Source: Pseudomonadota bacterium
Lineage (GTDB): Bacteria > Pseudomonadota > Gammaproteobacteria > Burkholderiales > JABEVD01
Length of the DNA: 64,000 nucleotides
Direction: 5' to 3'
NCBI GenBank assembly: GCA_021848825.1
Contig: JAJZTQ010000003.1
Location: 1 to 64,000 of the forward strand
Shown here piece by piece: positions 18,781-27,615 of this stretch. The notes under the pieces are model-generated. The model did no database searches, was not told where the DNA came from, and saw nothing but the letters and a program-made list of their open reading frames with translations. Each line of letters opens with the position of its first letter. Position 1 is the stretch's first letter. The translations under genes were made by a program, and so were the position numbers.

Positions 18781-21399
18781 ATGGAAGCAGCCATTCTGAA
18801 AGAGGCAGAGCATTTCAGTCGCTATGTGGCGAGACTGGATCAGGCATTGAAGGGGTCATTGCGCCTTGATGAGCCATTTTCAAGGAATGAAATGGCTGTT
18901 TTCCTGGATTCGCAGGCTTTCGACGACGAGGAAGGAATCAATCGGGCGCTGAGGGAATTGCGCAAAACGGTGATGCTTCGCCTCATCTGCAGGGACCTTT
19001 CAGGGCTTGCGGACATGAAGGAGGTCGTGGAGACGGCGTCGAGTCTCGCGGAAATTGCCATCGAAAGGGCCCTTTCCTTCCATGAAGGCAGGATGAGGGA
19101 ACAGTTTGGCGCACCGATAGGCCATCTCACCGGTTACCCGCAGATGCTCCATGTCGTCGCCATGGGCAAGCTGGGGGGGGGGGAGCTCAACGTGTCTTCG
19201 GACATCGATCTCGTTTTTGCCTATCCTGAAGACGGCGAAACGGCAGGCCCCCGCGTCCTGAGCAATCAGGAATATTTCAGGAAGCTGGGCAGGAAGCTGA
19301 TAGCGAGCCTGTCGGACCTGACGGCGAATGGCTTCGTGTTCAGGGTGGACATGAGGCTCAGGCCTTATGGGGAAAGCGGCTCGCTGGCGTCGAGTTTTGC
19401 CATGCTCGAAGATTATTTCGTGACCCAGGGCAGGGAATGGGAAAGATATGCCTGGATCAAGGGAAGAGCGATCACCGGAAACCGCGTCGACGAATTGATG
19501 AAAATCATCCTGCCTTTCGTTTACAGGAAATATCTCGATTTCAGCGCATTCGGATCGATGCGCGACCTGCATGCCCAGATCAGGCAGCAGGTGAGGCGGC
19601 GGGAGATGCACGACAACATCAAGCTCGGACCAGGCGGAATCAGGGAGATAGAATTCATCGTCCAGGTATTCCAGCTGATCAGGGGGGGAAGGGACAACGA
19701 TCTCAGGGTACGCTCGACCGTTCAGGGGCTCGATCTGCTCGGGAAAAAGCGCATGCTTCCCGAGGATGCCGTGAAGGAGCTGAAGGAAGCCTATGTATTC
19801 CTCAGAAATCTCGAACACAGGCTGCAGTATCTCGACGATGCGCAGACCCAGGACATCCCTTCCGGTCATGATGACAGGCAGCTCGTCGCGGCTGCCATGG
19901 GATTTGCGGATTTCGAGGCTTTTCTTGTCGTGCTCGATGGACACAGGCTGCGCGTAGAACATCATTTCGCAGCCGTTTTTTCGGAGCCTGAAAGAAGCGA
20001 AGCCGCGCGGGGTCTCGATCTTTCAGGATTCGACGATCAGAAAACGATTTCAGAATTGCTGGACAGATTGAAAGCCGGGAGTCTTTACCGGCATCTTCCT
20101 TCCATCAGTCAGAAGCATGTCGACGGGCTTGTTCCGATGATGGCAAAAGCCGCTTTGACGCAGCCGAATCCGGACCAGACATTGAGGCGGATGCTGGACC
20201 TTCTCGAGACGGTCAGCCGCCGCTCGGCCTATCTCTCCCTGCTCACGGAATATCCCTATACCCTGGAGAAGATTGCAAGGCTCGCCGGGGCAAGCCTCTG
20301 GGCATCCGACTATCTTCGCCTTCATCCCATTCTGCTCGACGAGCTTCTCGACGAAAGATCGCTGAACAGCCCGATCGACTGGGCATCGGTGAAGGGAACG
20401 CTCGATTCCAGGCTGAAGGATGCGCAAGGCGATGTCGAGCGCGAGATGATTGCGCTTCGCGAAATCCATCATGCCACCGTTTTTCAGCTTCTCGTCAGGG
20501 ATCTGGAAGGGCTGCTGGAACTCGAGACATTGAGCGATCACCTGACGGAACTTGCAGACCTGATCCTCGAAAAAGTACTCGAGCGCTGCTGGCGGGAAAT
20601 GAAGGGCAAGCATCGCGAGCAGCATCGATTCGCGATCATCGGTTACGGCAAGCTCGGCGGCAAGGAGCTGGGTTACGCATCCGACCTGGACATCGTTTTC
20701 CTTTATGAGGACGAACATCCGAATGCGCAGGAAACCTATGCGAGGCTCGCCCAGCGCATCAATACCTGGCTCACCAGCAGCACTTCCTCCGGCGTGCTTT
20801 ACGAAACCGACCTGAGACTGAGACCGAACGGCGCGAGCGGACTGCTCGTGAGTGCCGTTCACGCCTTCGAATCCTACCAGATGAGCGACGCCTGGGTCTG
20901 GGAACATCAGGCATTGACCCGGGGAAGATTCGCAGCAGGATGCGGGGCGGTTGGGAAGGCTTTCGAGGAGGTCAGGAGGAAAGTGCTTCGAATGAAGCGT
21001 GACGAAAAGAAACTGAAAGAGGAAATCGCATCGATGCGGCAGAAAATGCATGAAGGGCACCCCAATCCCTCGTCCCTTTTCGACATCAAGCACGACAGGG
21101 GCGGGATAGTCGATGTCGAATTCATCGTCCAGTTCCTGGTGCTCGCCCACGCCCATGATCATCCGGAATTGATGGAAAACATCGGCAACATCGCGCTCTT
21201 GAGGAAAATGGGCGAGGCAGGGCTGATCGATGCTGTCCTCGCCATGAACGTGCAGAATGCATACAGGAAATACAGGCAGTTCCAGCACAGACTGAGGCTT
21301 TCCGGGGAGAAATACGCCAGGACGGAAAAAGCGCGGCTGAAAGCCGAAATCGCTTTCGTCTTGCGTCTATGGGAACTCGTTTTCGAGGGGAAATCATGA
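18781..21399 (+). CDS. glnE: Bifunctional glutamine synthetase adenylyltransferase/deadenylase
   Basis: GlnE adds and removes AMP on glutamine synthetase in response to PII and glutamine. Both nucleotidyltransferase halves are present: GKLGGGELNVSSDIDLVF at about residues 129-146 (deadenylase) and GKLGGKELGYASDLDIVF at about 624-641 (adenylylase), each with its DxD pair, plus the central regulatory region. At 872 residues it is shorter than the E. coli protein, mostly at the N-terminus; an in-frame TGA at 18766 rules out extension. The codons for GKLGGGE contain an 11-G run (19173-19183). Confidence 0.96.
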   Translation: MEAAILKEAEHFSRYVARLDQALKGSLRLDEPFSRNEMAVFLDSQAFDDEEGINRALRELRKTVMLRLICRDLSGLADMKEVVETASSLAEIAIERALSFHEGRMREQFGAPIGHLTGYPQMLHVVAMGKLGGGELNVSSDIDLVFAYPEDGETAGPRVLSNQEYFRKLGRKLIASLSDLTANGFVFRVDMRLRPYGESGSLASSFAMLEDYFVTQGREWERYAWIKGRAITGNRVDELMKIILPFVYRKYLDFSAFGSMRDLHAQIRQQVRRREMHDNIKLGPGGIREIEFIVQVFQLIRGGRDNDLRVRSTVQGLDLLGKKRMLPEDAVKELKEAYVFLRNLEHRLQYLDDAQTQDIPSGHDDRQLVAAAMGFADFEAFLVVLDGHRLRVEHHFAAVFSEPERSEAARGLDLSGFDDQKTISELLDRLKAGSLYRHLPSISQKHVDGLVPMMAKAALTQPNPDQTLRRMLDLLETVSRRSAYLSLLTEYPYTLEKIARLAGASLWASDYLRLHPILLDELLDERSLNSPIDWASVKGTLDSRLKDAQGDVEREMIALREIHHATVFQLLVRDLEGLLELETLSDHLTELADLILEKVLERCWREMKGKHREQHRFAIIGYGKLGGKELGYASDLDIVFLYEDEHPNAQETYARLAQRINTWLTSSTSSGVLYETDLRLRPNGASGLLVSAVHAFESYQMSDAWVWEHQALTRGRFAAGCGAVGKAFEEVRRKVLRMKRDEKKLKEEIASMRQKMHEGHPNPSSLFDIKHDRGGIVDVEFIVQFLVLAHAHDHPELMENIGNIALLRKMGEAGLIDAVLAMNVQNAYRKYRQFQHRLRLSGEKYARTEKARLKAEIAFVLRLWELVFEGKS
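19173..19183 (+). repeat. Eleven-base poly-G tract inside glnE
   Basis: Eleven consecutive G residues span the LGGGE codons of the first catalytic motif of glnE. Shorter runs of six or seven G occur elsewhere in the window, but I noticed no other tract this long. A one-base slip here would end GlnE before both active sites. Confidence 0.95.
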
Positions 21400-21947
21400 G
21401 ACTGACGAAGATCGCGACGAGAACAGGAGATGAAGGCATGACCGGCCTTGCGGACGGATCGAGGGTGCCGAAGGACGACTTGCGGATCGGCGTGATCGGG
21501 GCGGTGGACGAGCTGAGCAGCCTGCTCGGCGTTTTGCTTTCCGAACCGCTTTCCGATCCATTTTCGCACCTCGTCGAATCGATCCAGCACGATCTTTTCG
21601 AGTTCGGCGCCGAGCTTTGCCAGCCAGGCGTTCTGCGCATACTGGAGATTCATGTTTCGAGGCTGGATGAGCATCTCGAGAAAATGAATGCATCGCTGCC
21701 TCCGCTCAAGGAATTCATCCTTCCCGGCGGATCCAGGCCGGCTGCGCTTTGCCATTTGGCGAGAACGGTTTGCAGGCGCGCCGAGCGGGAGCTTGTCGCG
21801 CTTTCCAGAACTTGCGGGCTGAATCCGGAAAGCCTGAAATATCTCAACAGGCTTTCCGACCTGCTTTTCGTGCTGGCGAGATCGATCAACCTAGCCGAAG
21901 GAAGGAAAGAGAAGGCATGGCTGCCTCAATATTCCTGGGACAGGTAG
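21396..21947 (+). CDS. pduO: Cob(I)yrinic acid a,c-diamide/cob(I)alamin adenosyltransferase, PduO type
   Basis: This enzyme transfers the adenosyl group of ATP to cob(I)alamin to make coenzyme B12. The N-terminal ATP loop TRTGDEGMTGLADGSRVPKD and the C-terminal ARTVCRRAERELVAL helix identify the PduO class. The start at 21396 follows GAGGGGA and overlaps the glnE stop (ATGA), giving 183 residues; an ATG at 21369 lies inside glnE without a site. No other B12 gene is in the window. Its 3' end overlaps the convergent membrane-protein gene by 22 bases. Confidence 0.95.
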   Translation: MRLTKIATRTGDEGMTGLADGSRVPKDDLRIGVIGAVDELSSLLGVLLSEPLSDPFSHLVESIQHDLFEFGAELCQPGVLRILEIHVSRLDEHLEKMNASLPPLKEFILPGGSRPAALCHLARTVCRRAERELVALSRTCGLNPESLKYLNRLSDLLFVLARSINLAEGRKEKAWLPQYSWDR

Positions 21948-22738
21948 GATCTTGTGACGATGACCGACGCGATGGCGACGGGAATGAGCGAAATCAGGCT
22001 GGCGGCAAAGAACTGCAATACTGGCCTGCCGGGAATCAGCTTTTTCGCCGCGATCGGTCCGAAAAATGCGAGGAAGAGCATGAGGCTCGGGATCGATGCG
22101 GTTTCCGCATAGACATGCCCTGTCAGCATCAGACTTCCCAGGATCGATGCTGAGACTGCCGAACCGGCGTGGCCGAGTGAGAACCTTGTTTTCGGCAAAT
22201 TGAGTACGAGATGGATGCCGAGCACGGCAGCCAGTGCGCCCCCCATCTGTCCCAGCATGGTGCTTCCTGTCGTTGCAGCCACGACGGCATTGCCGGATGC
22301 GATCAGGAAAAGAGCCGGGCTGTAACGCGCCTCGATTGCGATCCACAGACCGAGCCAGAGTGCGATTGAAGACAGGAAAGCTGGCATGGAGAAACCGGTT
22401 CTGAGGACCGGAAGATAGATCAACAGAACGCTTGCAGCTGAAATGATGGCCTGGATGGAAAGCCTGATTCTGGAGGAAAATTCGAATCTGTCGTCGATCG
22501 AGAAGATGACCAGGTTGAGCACGATCAAGAAAGGGATCCAGCCCTGGGCTTCGGATGGCGGAAAGGAGTAGACGCCGTATATCTGATCATAAGCCGTGAA
22601 AAAGCCGGCTGCGATTGACAGGGCTGAAGCAAGTTGCGCTGGCAGCCTCAGGAAATAACTCGCCAGAAAGACGGAAAGGGCTGCAGCCGACGGCCAGAGA
22701 ACCGTTTCTCCGGCCATCGAAAGGAGCAATGGCCCCAT
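21926..22738 (-). CDS. Polytopic membrane protein of unknown function
   Basis: I do not recognise the family. The 270-residue sequence is hydrophobic almost throughout, with roughly eight to ten membrane segments and no conspicuous charged motif apart from short loops such as SIDDRFEFSSRIR. It starts one base before the yceI stop region (22739), so it is probably the last gene of the marR/CDGSH/yceI unit. It could be a transporter-like or regulatory membrane protein. Confidence 0.65.
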   Translation of the reverse strand: MGPLLLSMAGETVLWPSAAALSVFLASYFLRLPAQLASALSIAAGFFTAYDQIYGVYSFPPSEAQGWIPFLIVLNLVIFSIDDRFEFSSRIRLSIQAIISAASVLLIYLPVLRTGFSMPAFLSSIALWLGLWIAIEARYSPALFLIASGNAVVAATTGSTMLGQMGGALAAVLGIHLVLNLPKTRFSLGHAGSAVSASILGSLMLTGHVYAETASIPSLMLFLAFFGPIAAKKLIPGRPVLQFFAASLISLIPVAIASVIVTRSYLSQEY

Positions 22739-23335
22739 CTACTGCCTCTTTCCCTCTACGTTGAGCTGGATCCTGACTTCGTCCGCTATCCCGTTGAGCA
22801 TGTAGTTCATGCCGAAATCGCTCCTGTGGATGACTGTTTTGGCGACATAGCCCGACCTGTATCCTCCCCAGGGATCGGGCCCTGCACCGATGCGCTGCAG
22901 ACTGAACTTCACCTCCTTCGTCACGCCATGAAGCGTGAGCTTCCCGACCAGTTCGCCTTGGCCTGAGCTGTCAAGCTTCACGCTCGTCGAGGCGAATGTC
23001 ATCTTCGGGAACTGTTTCGCATTGAAGAAATCGGGGCCGAGCAGGTCCTTGTTCCGTTTTTCGAAATTGGTATCCAGGCTTTCCATCGGCACCTCCACGC
23101 TGACCTTGTCCGAAGCCGGATGAGTTGCGTCGACCGTGAATGAACCGGATATCGCATCGAATCTTCCGGGAAATTCGCTGACGCCCATATGACCGACCCA
23201 GAACTGGGCGACGGAATGGAGCGGGTCTATCTTGAAAGTGCCGGAAGGATCGCCGTTTTGCACCTTGTAGGCGTCAGCCTGGGCAAGGCCGCCTTGGAGA
23301 GCTGCAACTGCGAGAAAAAACAGCGCTTTTTTCAT
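22739..23335 (-). CDS. yceI: YceI-family periplasmic lipocalin-like protein
   Basis: YceI proteins form a periplasmic lipocalin-like barrel that binds isoprenoids such as polyprenyl chains or quinones; expression often follows envelope, pH or redox stress. A signal peptide (MKKALFFLAVAALQGGLAQA) precedes FKIDPLHSVAQFWVGHMG, the family's strand pattern, and the final DEVRIQLNVEG. The start at 23335 has GGAGG upstream and overlaps the CDGSH gene stop (ATGA), giving 198 residues. The operon with a dual-CDGSH protein and a MarR regulator suggests a redox or envelope stress role. Confidence 0.95.
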   Translation of the reverse strand: MKKALFFLAVAALQGGLAQADAYKVQNGDPSGTFKIDPLHSVAQFWVGHMGVSEFPGRFDAISGSFTVDATHPASDKVSVEVPMESLDTNFEKRNKDLLGPDFFNAKQFPKMTFASTSVKLDSSGQGELVGKLTLHGVTKEVKFSLQRIGAGPDPWGGYRSGYVAKTVIHRSDFGMNYMLNGIADEVRIQLNVEGKRQ

Positions 23336-23559
23336 GATTCCTCCTTCCCGAGATGCTTGTGGGTGCCGTCGCAATACGGCTTGTTCTTGGACTGCCTGCA
23401 GCGGCAGATCCAGACTTTCCTGGCTTCCTCCAGTTCAACCATGTGGGGGGCGAATTCGCTGCCCTTGTGGGAACCGTCGCAATAAGGAAGGTTTCCGGAT
23501 TTGCCGCAGGCGCAGAAATAATAGGTACCGGCTTCGAGATCGAGTGCAAAAGGCTCCAT
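23332..23559 (-). CDS. Dual CDGSH iron-sulfur domain protein
   Basis: The 75-residue protein carries two complete CDGSH knuckles: C16, C18, C27, H31 and C52, C54, C63, H67, each expected to hold a pH-labile [2Fe-2S] cluster with three Cys and one His. No signal peptide or membrane segment is present, so it is cytoplasmic, unlike mitoNEET. Tandem CDGSH proteins may act in electron transfer or redox sensing; the partner is unknown. The start at 23559 follows CAGGAGAAC. It is transcribed from the palindromic promoter at 23593-23621 and coupled to yceI. Confidence 0.93.
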   Translation of the reverse strand: MEPFALDLEAGTYYFCACGKSGNLPYCDGSHKGSEFAPHMVELEEARKVWICRCRQSKNKPYCDGTHKHLGKEES

Positions 23560-23586
23560 TTTGTTCTCCTGTGAAATATACTAACA

Positions 23587-23614
23587 GGAACAATAATAGA
23601 CGAGAATTTGTTCC
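23587..23614. promoter_or_regulatory. Inverted repeat, candidate operator before the CDGSH-yceI genes
   Basis: GGAACAA (23587-23593) and TTGTTCC (23608-23614) form a perfect seven-base inverted repeat with a 14-base centre. It covers the -10 hexamer and most of the spacer of the promoter at 23593-23621. The arms are about two helical turns apart (21 bases centre to centre), which suits a dimeric repressor such as the MarR protein encoded just upstream. Confidence 0.55.
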
Positions 23615-23621
23615 GATGCAA
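23593..23621 (-). promoter_or_regulatory. Sigma-70 promoter of the CDGSH-yceI genes
   Basis: On the minus strand TTGCAT (23621-23616) and TATTAT (23598-23593) are separated by exactly 17 bases, 34 bases before the CDGSH start. This is the best sigma-70 match I found in the window, and it is embedded in an inverted repeat. Confidence 0.65.
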
Positions 23622-23627
23622 ATCTTT

Positions 23628-24047
23628 CTAGAAGGCTTTTCTCAGCTTCTCGAGCACCGCTCTTGTTTCATCGAGTTCTTCAGTGGTCAGCTTGCCGAGG
23701 CGCGCGTCGAGATAATCGAGATGGGCGGGGAAAGCCGATTTGAAGAGTTTTTCGCCTTCAGGCGTCAGCATGGCGATGAAGCTTCGCCTGTTTTCAGGGG
23801 GGACGGTGCGCTTGAGCAATCCCTTGCTTTCCAGTCTGTCGAGGACACCGGTGAGGGTTCCCTTGGTGATGAGGGTTTTTTCCGCAAGCCTGCATAGCGG
23901 CATGCCCTTTGTATTTCCGAGGGTGCAGATCACATCGAATTGAGGAGGGGTGAGGCCCAGCTCTCGCACATGGGCGGCGGAATAATGGGTGAAGGCCTGA
24001 TAAGTGCGGGCAAGTTCCCTGATGACGGGGAGAATGTCGGATTTCAT
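23628..24047 (-). CDS. MarR-family transcriptional regulator
   Basis: The 139-residue protein has the MarR winged-helix layout: an N-terminal dimerisation helix, TPPQFDVICTLG, the recognition region LAEKTLITKGTLTGVLDRLESKGLLKR, and the wing RTVPPENRRSFIAMLTPEG. MarR dimers repress promoters with inverted repeats and release DNA on binding small aromatics or on thiol oxidation. It has only one Cys in this region, so an oxidation switch is not obvious. It lies directly upstream of the CDGSH-yceI promoter in the same direction and is the natural candidate to bind the repeat there. Confidence 0.93.
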   Translation of the reverse strand: MKSDILPVIRELARTYQAFTHYSAAHVRELGLTPPQFDVICTLGNTKGMPLCRLAEKTLITKGTLTGVLDRLESKGLLKRTVPPENRRSFIAMLTPEGEKLFKSAFPAHLDYLDARLGKLTTEELDETRAVLEKLRKAF

Positions 24048-24074
24048 GTTAGGAGAATATGAGTGTGAATAACG

Positions 24075-24449
24075 CTATTCTAGATGTTTTTTCAATGTTC
24101 GCCTGAACAACAGGGCGTAAGCGGACAAATTGCAGAACAGCACGACCAATCCCAGGGCGATTCTGGCATTCGCTCCGAGTTCTCCAGGATAAAGCAGGGA
24201 AAGGATGTGATGCTCGACGAAGCTTTCCTTGTAGGCGGTCATGCCTTGCCTTTCTATCAGCCATTTCTCGAGAGGCGTCAGGGGACAGGCAATGTTTCCG
24301 AATTCCACCGCCATGGCCCATATCGCAGCCGGAATCTGTATCCAGAGCAGCTTTTTCCATCTGAAGGAGAAGAGTGCGCCGAAAAGCGCGAAAAGGACGA
24401 ACAAAAAGTGGAGAATTACGACAAATTCGGCGAGAATCGCATAGTTCAT
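24075..24449 (-). CDS. DUF2784 membrane protein
   Basis: The 124-residue protein with three to four membrane helices fits DUF2784: ILHFLFVLFALFGALF, a WIQIPAAIWAM segment, CPLTPLEKWL, and the YPGELG motif before the last helix. The function of the family is unknown. Its start codon shares the CATG of the divergent kinase gene (24447-24450), leaving no room for separate promoters outside coding DNA if both starts are right. Confidence 0.85.
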   Translation of the reverse strand: MNYAILAEFVVILHFLFVLFALFGALFSFRWKKLLWIQIPAAIWAMAVEFGNIACPLTPLEKWLIERQGMTAYKESFVEHHILSLLYPGELGANARIALGLVVLFCNLSAYALLFRRTLKKHLE

Positions 24450-26781
24450 GATTCATTCTAGTCGAAAGGTGCAATTGGCAACAGATCTAACGACCATCGG
24501 ACGATTCGAGGTCGAGAAGCTCCTCGGCGAAGGGGGGCAGGGAAGGGTTTATCTCGCAAAGGATCCCCGTCTCGGCAGGGAGGTCGCGATCAAGGTGATC
24601 GCAGCCGATGCCATATCGAAAGGCTTGCTCGAAGAAGCGAGGATCGTGGCGAAGCTGAGGCACCCCAATATCGTTACGCTGTACGACGCAGGCGAATCGG
24701 CGGGCGAGCCTTATCTCGTTTTCGAGTATGTGGAAGGCGTGACGCTGGCCCAGGAAATATCGCAGGGTCCGGTTTCAGTCAGCAAGGCGGTTTCGATCGC
24801 GCTCCAGATCCTGGAAGGCCTTGCCTGCGCCCATGCCCAGAACATTTTGCACAGGGACATCAAGCCTGCGAACATCATCATCGACCGCAATGGTGTGCCG
24901 AGGATCATGGATTTCGGCATTGCGCAGAGCATGAATGCGCCGCATGCTGCCACGGAAATCATGGGTTCCCCGCTTTACATGGCGCCTGAATATGCTTCAT
25001 CCGGCTTATCGGGCCCTCAGGCCGACATTTTCTCGGTGGGAATGCTGCTTTACGTCATGCTGACAGGAAAGCATCCGGTGCAGGGCACGACGGCGGATGA
25101 AATAATGAAAAGCATTGCGAAGGTTCCTGTTCCCGCCCCTTCCGGCATGAGTCCATCAATCGACGAGAAGCTCGACAGCATCGTCCTGAAGGCACTCTCG
25201 ATCGATCAGGCCGGCCGCTACCGGGATGCGGCCACCATGATCGCGGAATTGAAGGCCTACAGCGAGCCTGTCCATGTCAGGGGTGAAGGCAAGCAGAGCA
25301 CCCTCGAATTCCTGCTGAGGAGAATGAAGCACAAGTCCGACTTTCCTGCGCTCTCCCAGGCGATCAGCGCGGTCAACAAACTGGCCGCATCCGACAGGGA
25401 AAGCGTGTCGAATCTCTCGAATGTCATACTGAGGGATTTTTCGCTGACCAACAAGCTGATCAGGCTTGTCAATGCTGCGACCTACAGCCAGTTCGGCGGC
25501 ACCATCAGCACTGTTTCCCGCGCCATAGTCATACTCGGATTCGATACCGTCAAGAACGTCGCCATCACGCTGATCCTTTTCGAGCACCTTCAGAACAAGT
25601 CGCAGGCCTCCCGGCTGAAAGATGAAATCATTTCAACCTTTTTCAGCGGCGTCCTGGCGAGGGAGCTTGCTCCCCATGTCAAGTTCAAGAATGCCGAAGA
25701 GGCATTCATCTGTGCCATGTTCTACAACCTGGGGAAGCTTCTGGTCGCTTTCTACTTTCCCGAAGAGGCGCTCGAAATCGAGCGCCTGATGGAAAAAATG
25801 GAAGAGGAGAAGGCAGCCCTGACAGTGCTCGGCTTGACTTTTGAAGAGCTCGGCGTGGGGGTCGCTCAGAGCTGGCATTTCCCGGACCGGATCGTATCCA
25901 GCATGAGGAAAATCCACGGGGATACCGTCAGGAAGCAGGAATCCGAGACAGGCATGCTGAGGGTGCTGACCAATCTCTCGAATGAATTGCGGGGGATCGC
26001 GCAGCGGGGCAACAATCACGACAAGACGGAAGAGCTCGAGGCGCTCGCATCGAAGTATCAGGCCTTGGCCCTGTCGGAACGGACGCTCGGGCATGCCATC
26101 GAGGATTCATTGAAGGAATTCATGGTCGAAACGAGGATACTCGGTCTGGATGCAAGGGAGAGTTTCTTTCTGAAGAAAGTCAATCAATGGTCGGGTTCGA
26201 AAAAGCAGCTGGACACTGCGGAAGAAGTCTTCCAGAAAACGATCAAGGCCGAAGTCACGATGGAAAAGGCCGATGCGGCTGCCATGCTGACCATCGGACT
26301 CCAGGATGTGACCAATGCCCTGGTCGAGGGATACGACCTCAACGACCTGCTTCGCATGGTGTCTGAGACCATCTACAGGAGTATGGGGTTTTCACGGGTG
26401 GTGCTGGCCATCAAGGATTCCAGTCAGAACGTCATGGCAGGCAGGTTCGGCTTCGGCGAGAAATCCGAAGAAGTCATGAAGCATTTCAAATTCCCCATTT
26501 CGAAGCAGAAGGATGTATTTCTGGTCGCACTGACCCAGGGGGTTGACATCCTCATTTCGGACATCGATGCAGAGAACATCAGGGAAAGGATCCCCTCCTG
26601 GTACCTCAAGAATATCGACGCGAAATCATTCCTGCTTCTTCCCATCATTGTCGACAAGCGGCAGGTGGGCCTGCTCTACGCGGACAGGTTGAAGGCGGGG
26701 CTCTCGATCGAGGCGAAGGAGCTCGCCCTGCTGAAGACCATGAGAAATCAGGCCGTTCTCGCGATCAAGCAGAAGCTTTAG
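24448..26781 (+). CDS. Ser/Thr protein kinase-HDOD-GAF fusion protein
   Basis: Three modules are visible in 777 residues. An N-terminal Hanks-type kinase has the GEGGQGRV glycine loop at 27-34, K49, HRD at 135-137 and DFG at 155-157, so it looks active. An HDOD domain spans about 295-500 (SNLSNVILRDFSLTNKLIRLVN…, AIVILGFDTVKNVAI). A C-terminal GAF-like domain covers about 615-775. No membrane segment is seen, so it is cytoplasmic, unlike PASTA kinases. The ATG at 24448 overlaps the divergent DUF2784 start; GTG at codon 8 or TTG at codon 10 (24475, after AAAGGTG) are alternatives that would free the overlap. Confidence 0.9.
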   Translation: MIHSSRKVQLATDLTTIGRFEVEKLLGEGGQGRVYLAKDPRLGREVAIKVIAADAISKGLLEEARIVAKLRHPNIVTLYDAGESAGEPYLVFEYVEGVTLAQEISQGPVSVSKAVSIALQILEGLACAHAQNILHRDIKPANIIIDRNGVPRIMDFGIAQSMNAPHAATEIMGSPLYMAPEYASSGLSGPQADIFSVGMLLYVMLTGKHPVQGTTADEIMKSIAKVPVPAPSGMSPSIDEKLDSIVLKALSIDQAGRYRDAATMIAELKAYSEPVHVRGEGKQSTLEFLLRRMKHKSDFPALSQAISAVNKLAASDRESVSNLSNVILRDFSLTNKLIRLVNAATYSQFGGTISTVSRAIVILGFDTVKNVAITLILFEHLQNKSQASRLKDEIISTFFSGVLARELAPHVKFKNAEEAFICAMFYNLGKLLVAFYFPEEALEIERLMEKMEEEKAALTVLGLTFEELGVGVAQSWHFPDRIVSSMRKIHGDTVRKQESETGMLRVLTNLSNELRGIAQRGNNHDKTEELEALASKYQALALSERTLGHAIEDSLKEFMVETRILGLDARESFFLKKVNQWSGSKKQLDTAEEVFQKTIKAEVTMEKADAAAMLTIGLQDVTNALVEGYDLNDLLRMVSETIYRSMGFSRVVLAIKDSSQNVMAGRFGFGEKSEEVMKHFKFPISKQKDVFLVALTQGVDILISDIDAENIRERIPSWYLKNIDAKSFLLLPIIVDKRQVGLLYADRLKAGLSIEAKELALLKTMRNQAVLAIKQKL

Positions 26782-27181
26782 GCTTGAGGCTGATGACCTT
26801 GCCATGCCCTTCAGGTTTTTCCTGCCTGGATGCGAAAGCGTCGAGCGCCCTTGCAAAATCGCCCTGAAGCCGCTTCATCACGAGCACGGCTTCAGGAGAG
26901 TAATACACGGCCTGGAAGGGCACCGCTTCAGTCAGGGCGCTCCTCATGTCAGGCCTGAATTTCTGCCAGGAAATGGCGATCGACCTGTTTCCGGCGCCGT
27001 CGACAAAAATGAATTCTGTCAGGTCGAGAACCGCCAGATACTGCATGCTTCTGATCGGAACGAAGACATTGCCGAATTCGCTTTTTCCGATCAGAAGTCT
27101 TGCGATATTGTACAGAGAGGCGGGCAGCGTGCGCTCCTCGGTAGAAAATGCATCAGGTCGGTAAAAGCTTTCTTCGCTCAT
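26765..27181 (-). CDS. Conserved protein of unknown function
   Basis: I do not recognise this 138-residue protein. It looks soluble, with mixed alpha/beta features (FVPIRSMQYLAVLDLTEFIFVDG, then an amphipathic C-terminal half ending in Lys-rich residues). It starts at 27181, where ATGA overlaps the stop of the upstream GNAT gene, and it converges with the kinase gene, whose end it overlaps by 17 bases. The upstream extension of the frame merely shadows the acetyltransferase. Confidence 0.7.
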   Translation of the reverse strand: MSEESFYRPDAFSTEERTLPASLYNIARLLIGKSEFGNVFVPIRSMQYLAVLDLTEFIFVDGAGNRSIAISWQKFRPDMRSALTEAVPFQAVYYSPEAVLVMKRLQGDFARALDAFASRQEKPEGHGKVISLKPKASA

Positions 27182-27615
27182 GGGAAAAGACGCAATGGCA
27201 TCATGTCTGAGGGGACGAAACCGCGGTTCGCGTAGAGGCGGATCGCGTCCGCGTTGGCTTTGTCGGTCAAAAGGGTGATGCGCAGGCATCCTGAAGATCT
27301 TGCCTTCGATATCGCGCCATCGAGCAGCATGGAGCCTATTTTCTTGCCGCGTCTTTCCGGCAGCACGATCATGTCTTCCAGCATCGCGACTTTCCCTCCG
27401 CAGGCCGTGCTGACAGTATAGAGCAGATTCACCATGCCTGCGATTCTCCGCTCCCTGTAAACGAGGATTGTGCCGACTTCGGGCCGCTTGATGATCTGCC
27501 TGAGCCCTTCCGCCTGTTTATCGAGGTCAGGCAGGAAATCCGCTTCCTGCCTGAAAAGGATTTCAAGAAGACGGCACAGTTCGGGGATATCGCCGAGCCT
27601 CGCCTCGTCTATCAT
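27178..27615 (-). CDS. GNAT-family N-acetyltransferase
   Basis: The 145-residue protein has the GNAT fold signature: an N-terminal receptor helix pair ([21 protein letters not shown]), the [25 protein letters not shown] segment with the acetyl-CoA pyrophosphate loop RRGKKIG, and the C-terminal [13 protein letters not shown]. The substrate cannot be told. The start at 27615 overlaps the stop of the DUF255 gene (ATGA); the ATG at 27798 lies deep in that gene and is unlikely. Confidence 0.88.
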   Translation of the reverse strand: MIDEARLGDIPELCRLLEILFRQEADFLPDLDKQAEGLRQIIKRPEVGTILVYRERRIAGMVNLLYTVSTACGGKVAMLEDMIVLPERRGKKIGSMLLDGAISKARSSGCLRITLLTDKANADAIRLYANRGFVPSDMMPLRLFP

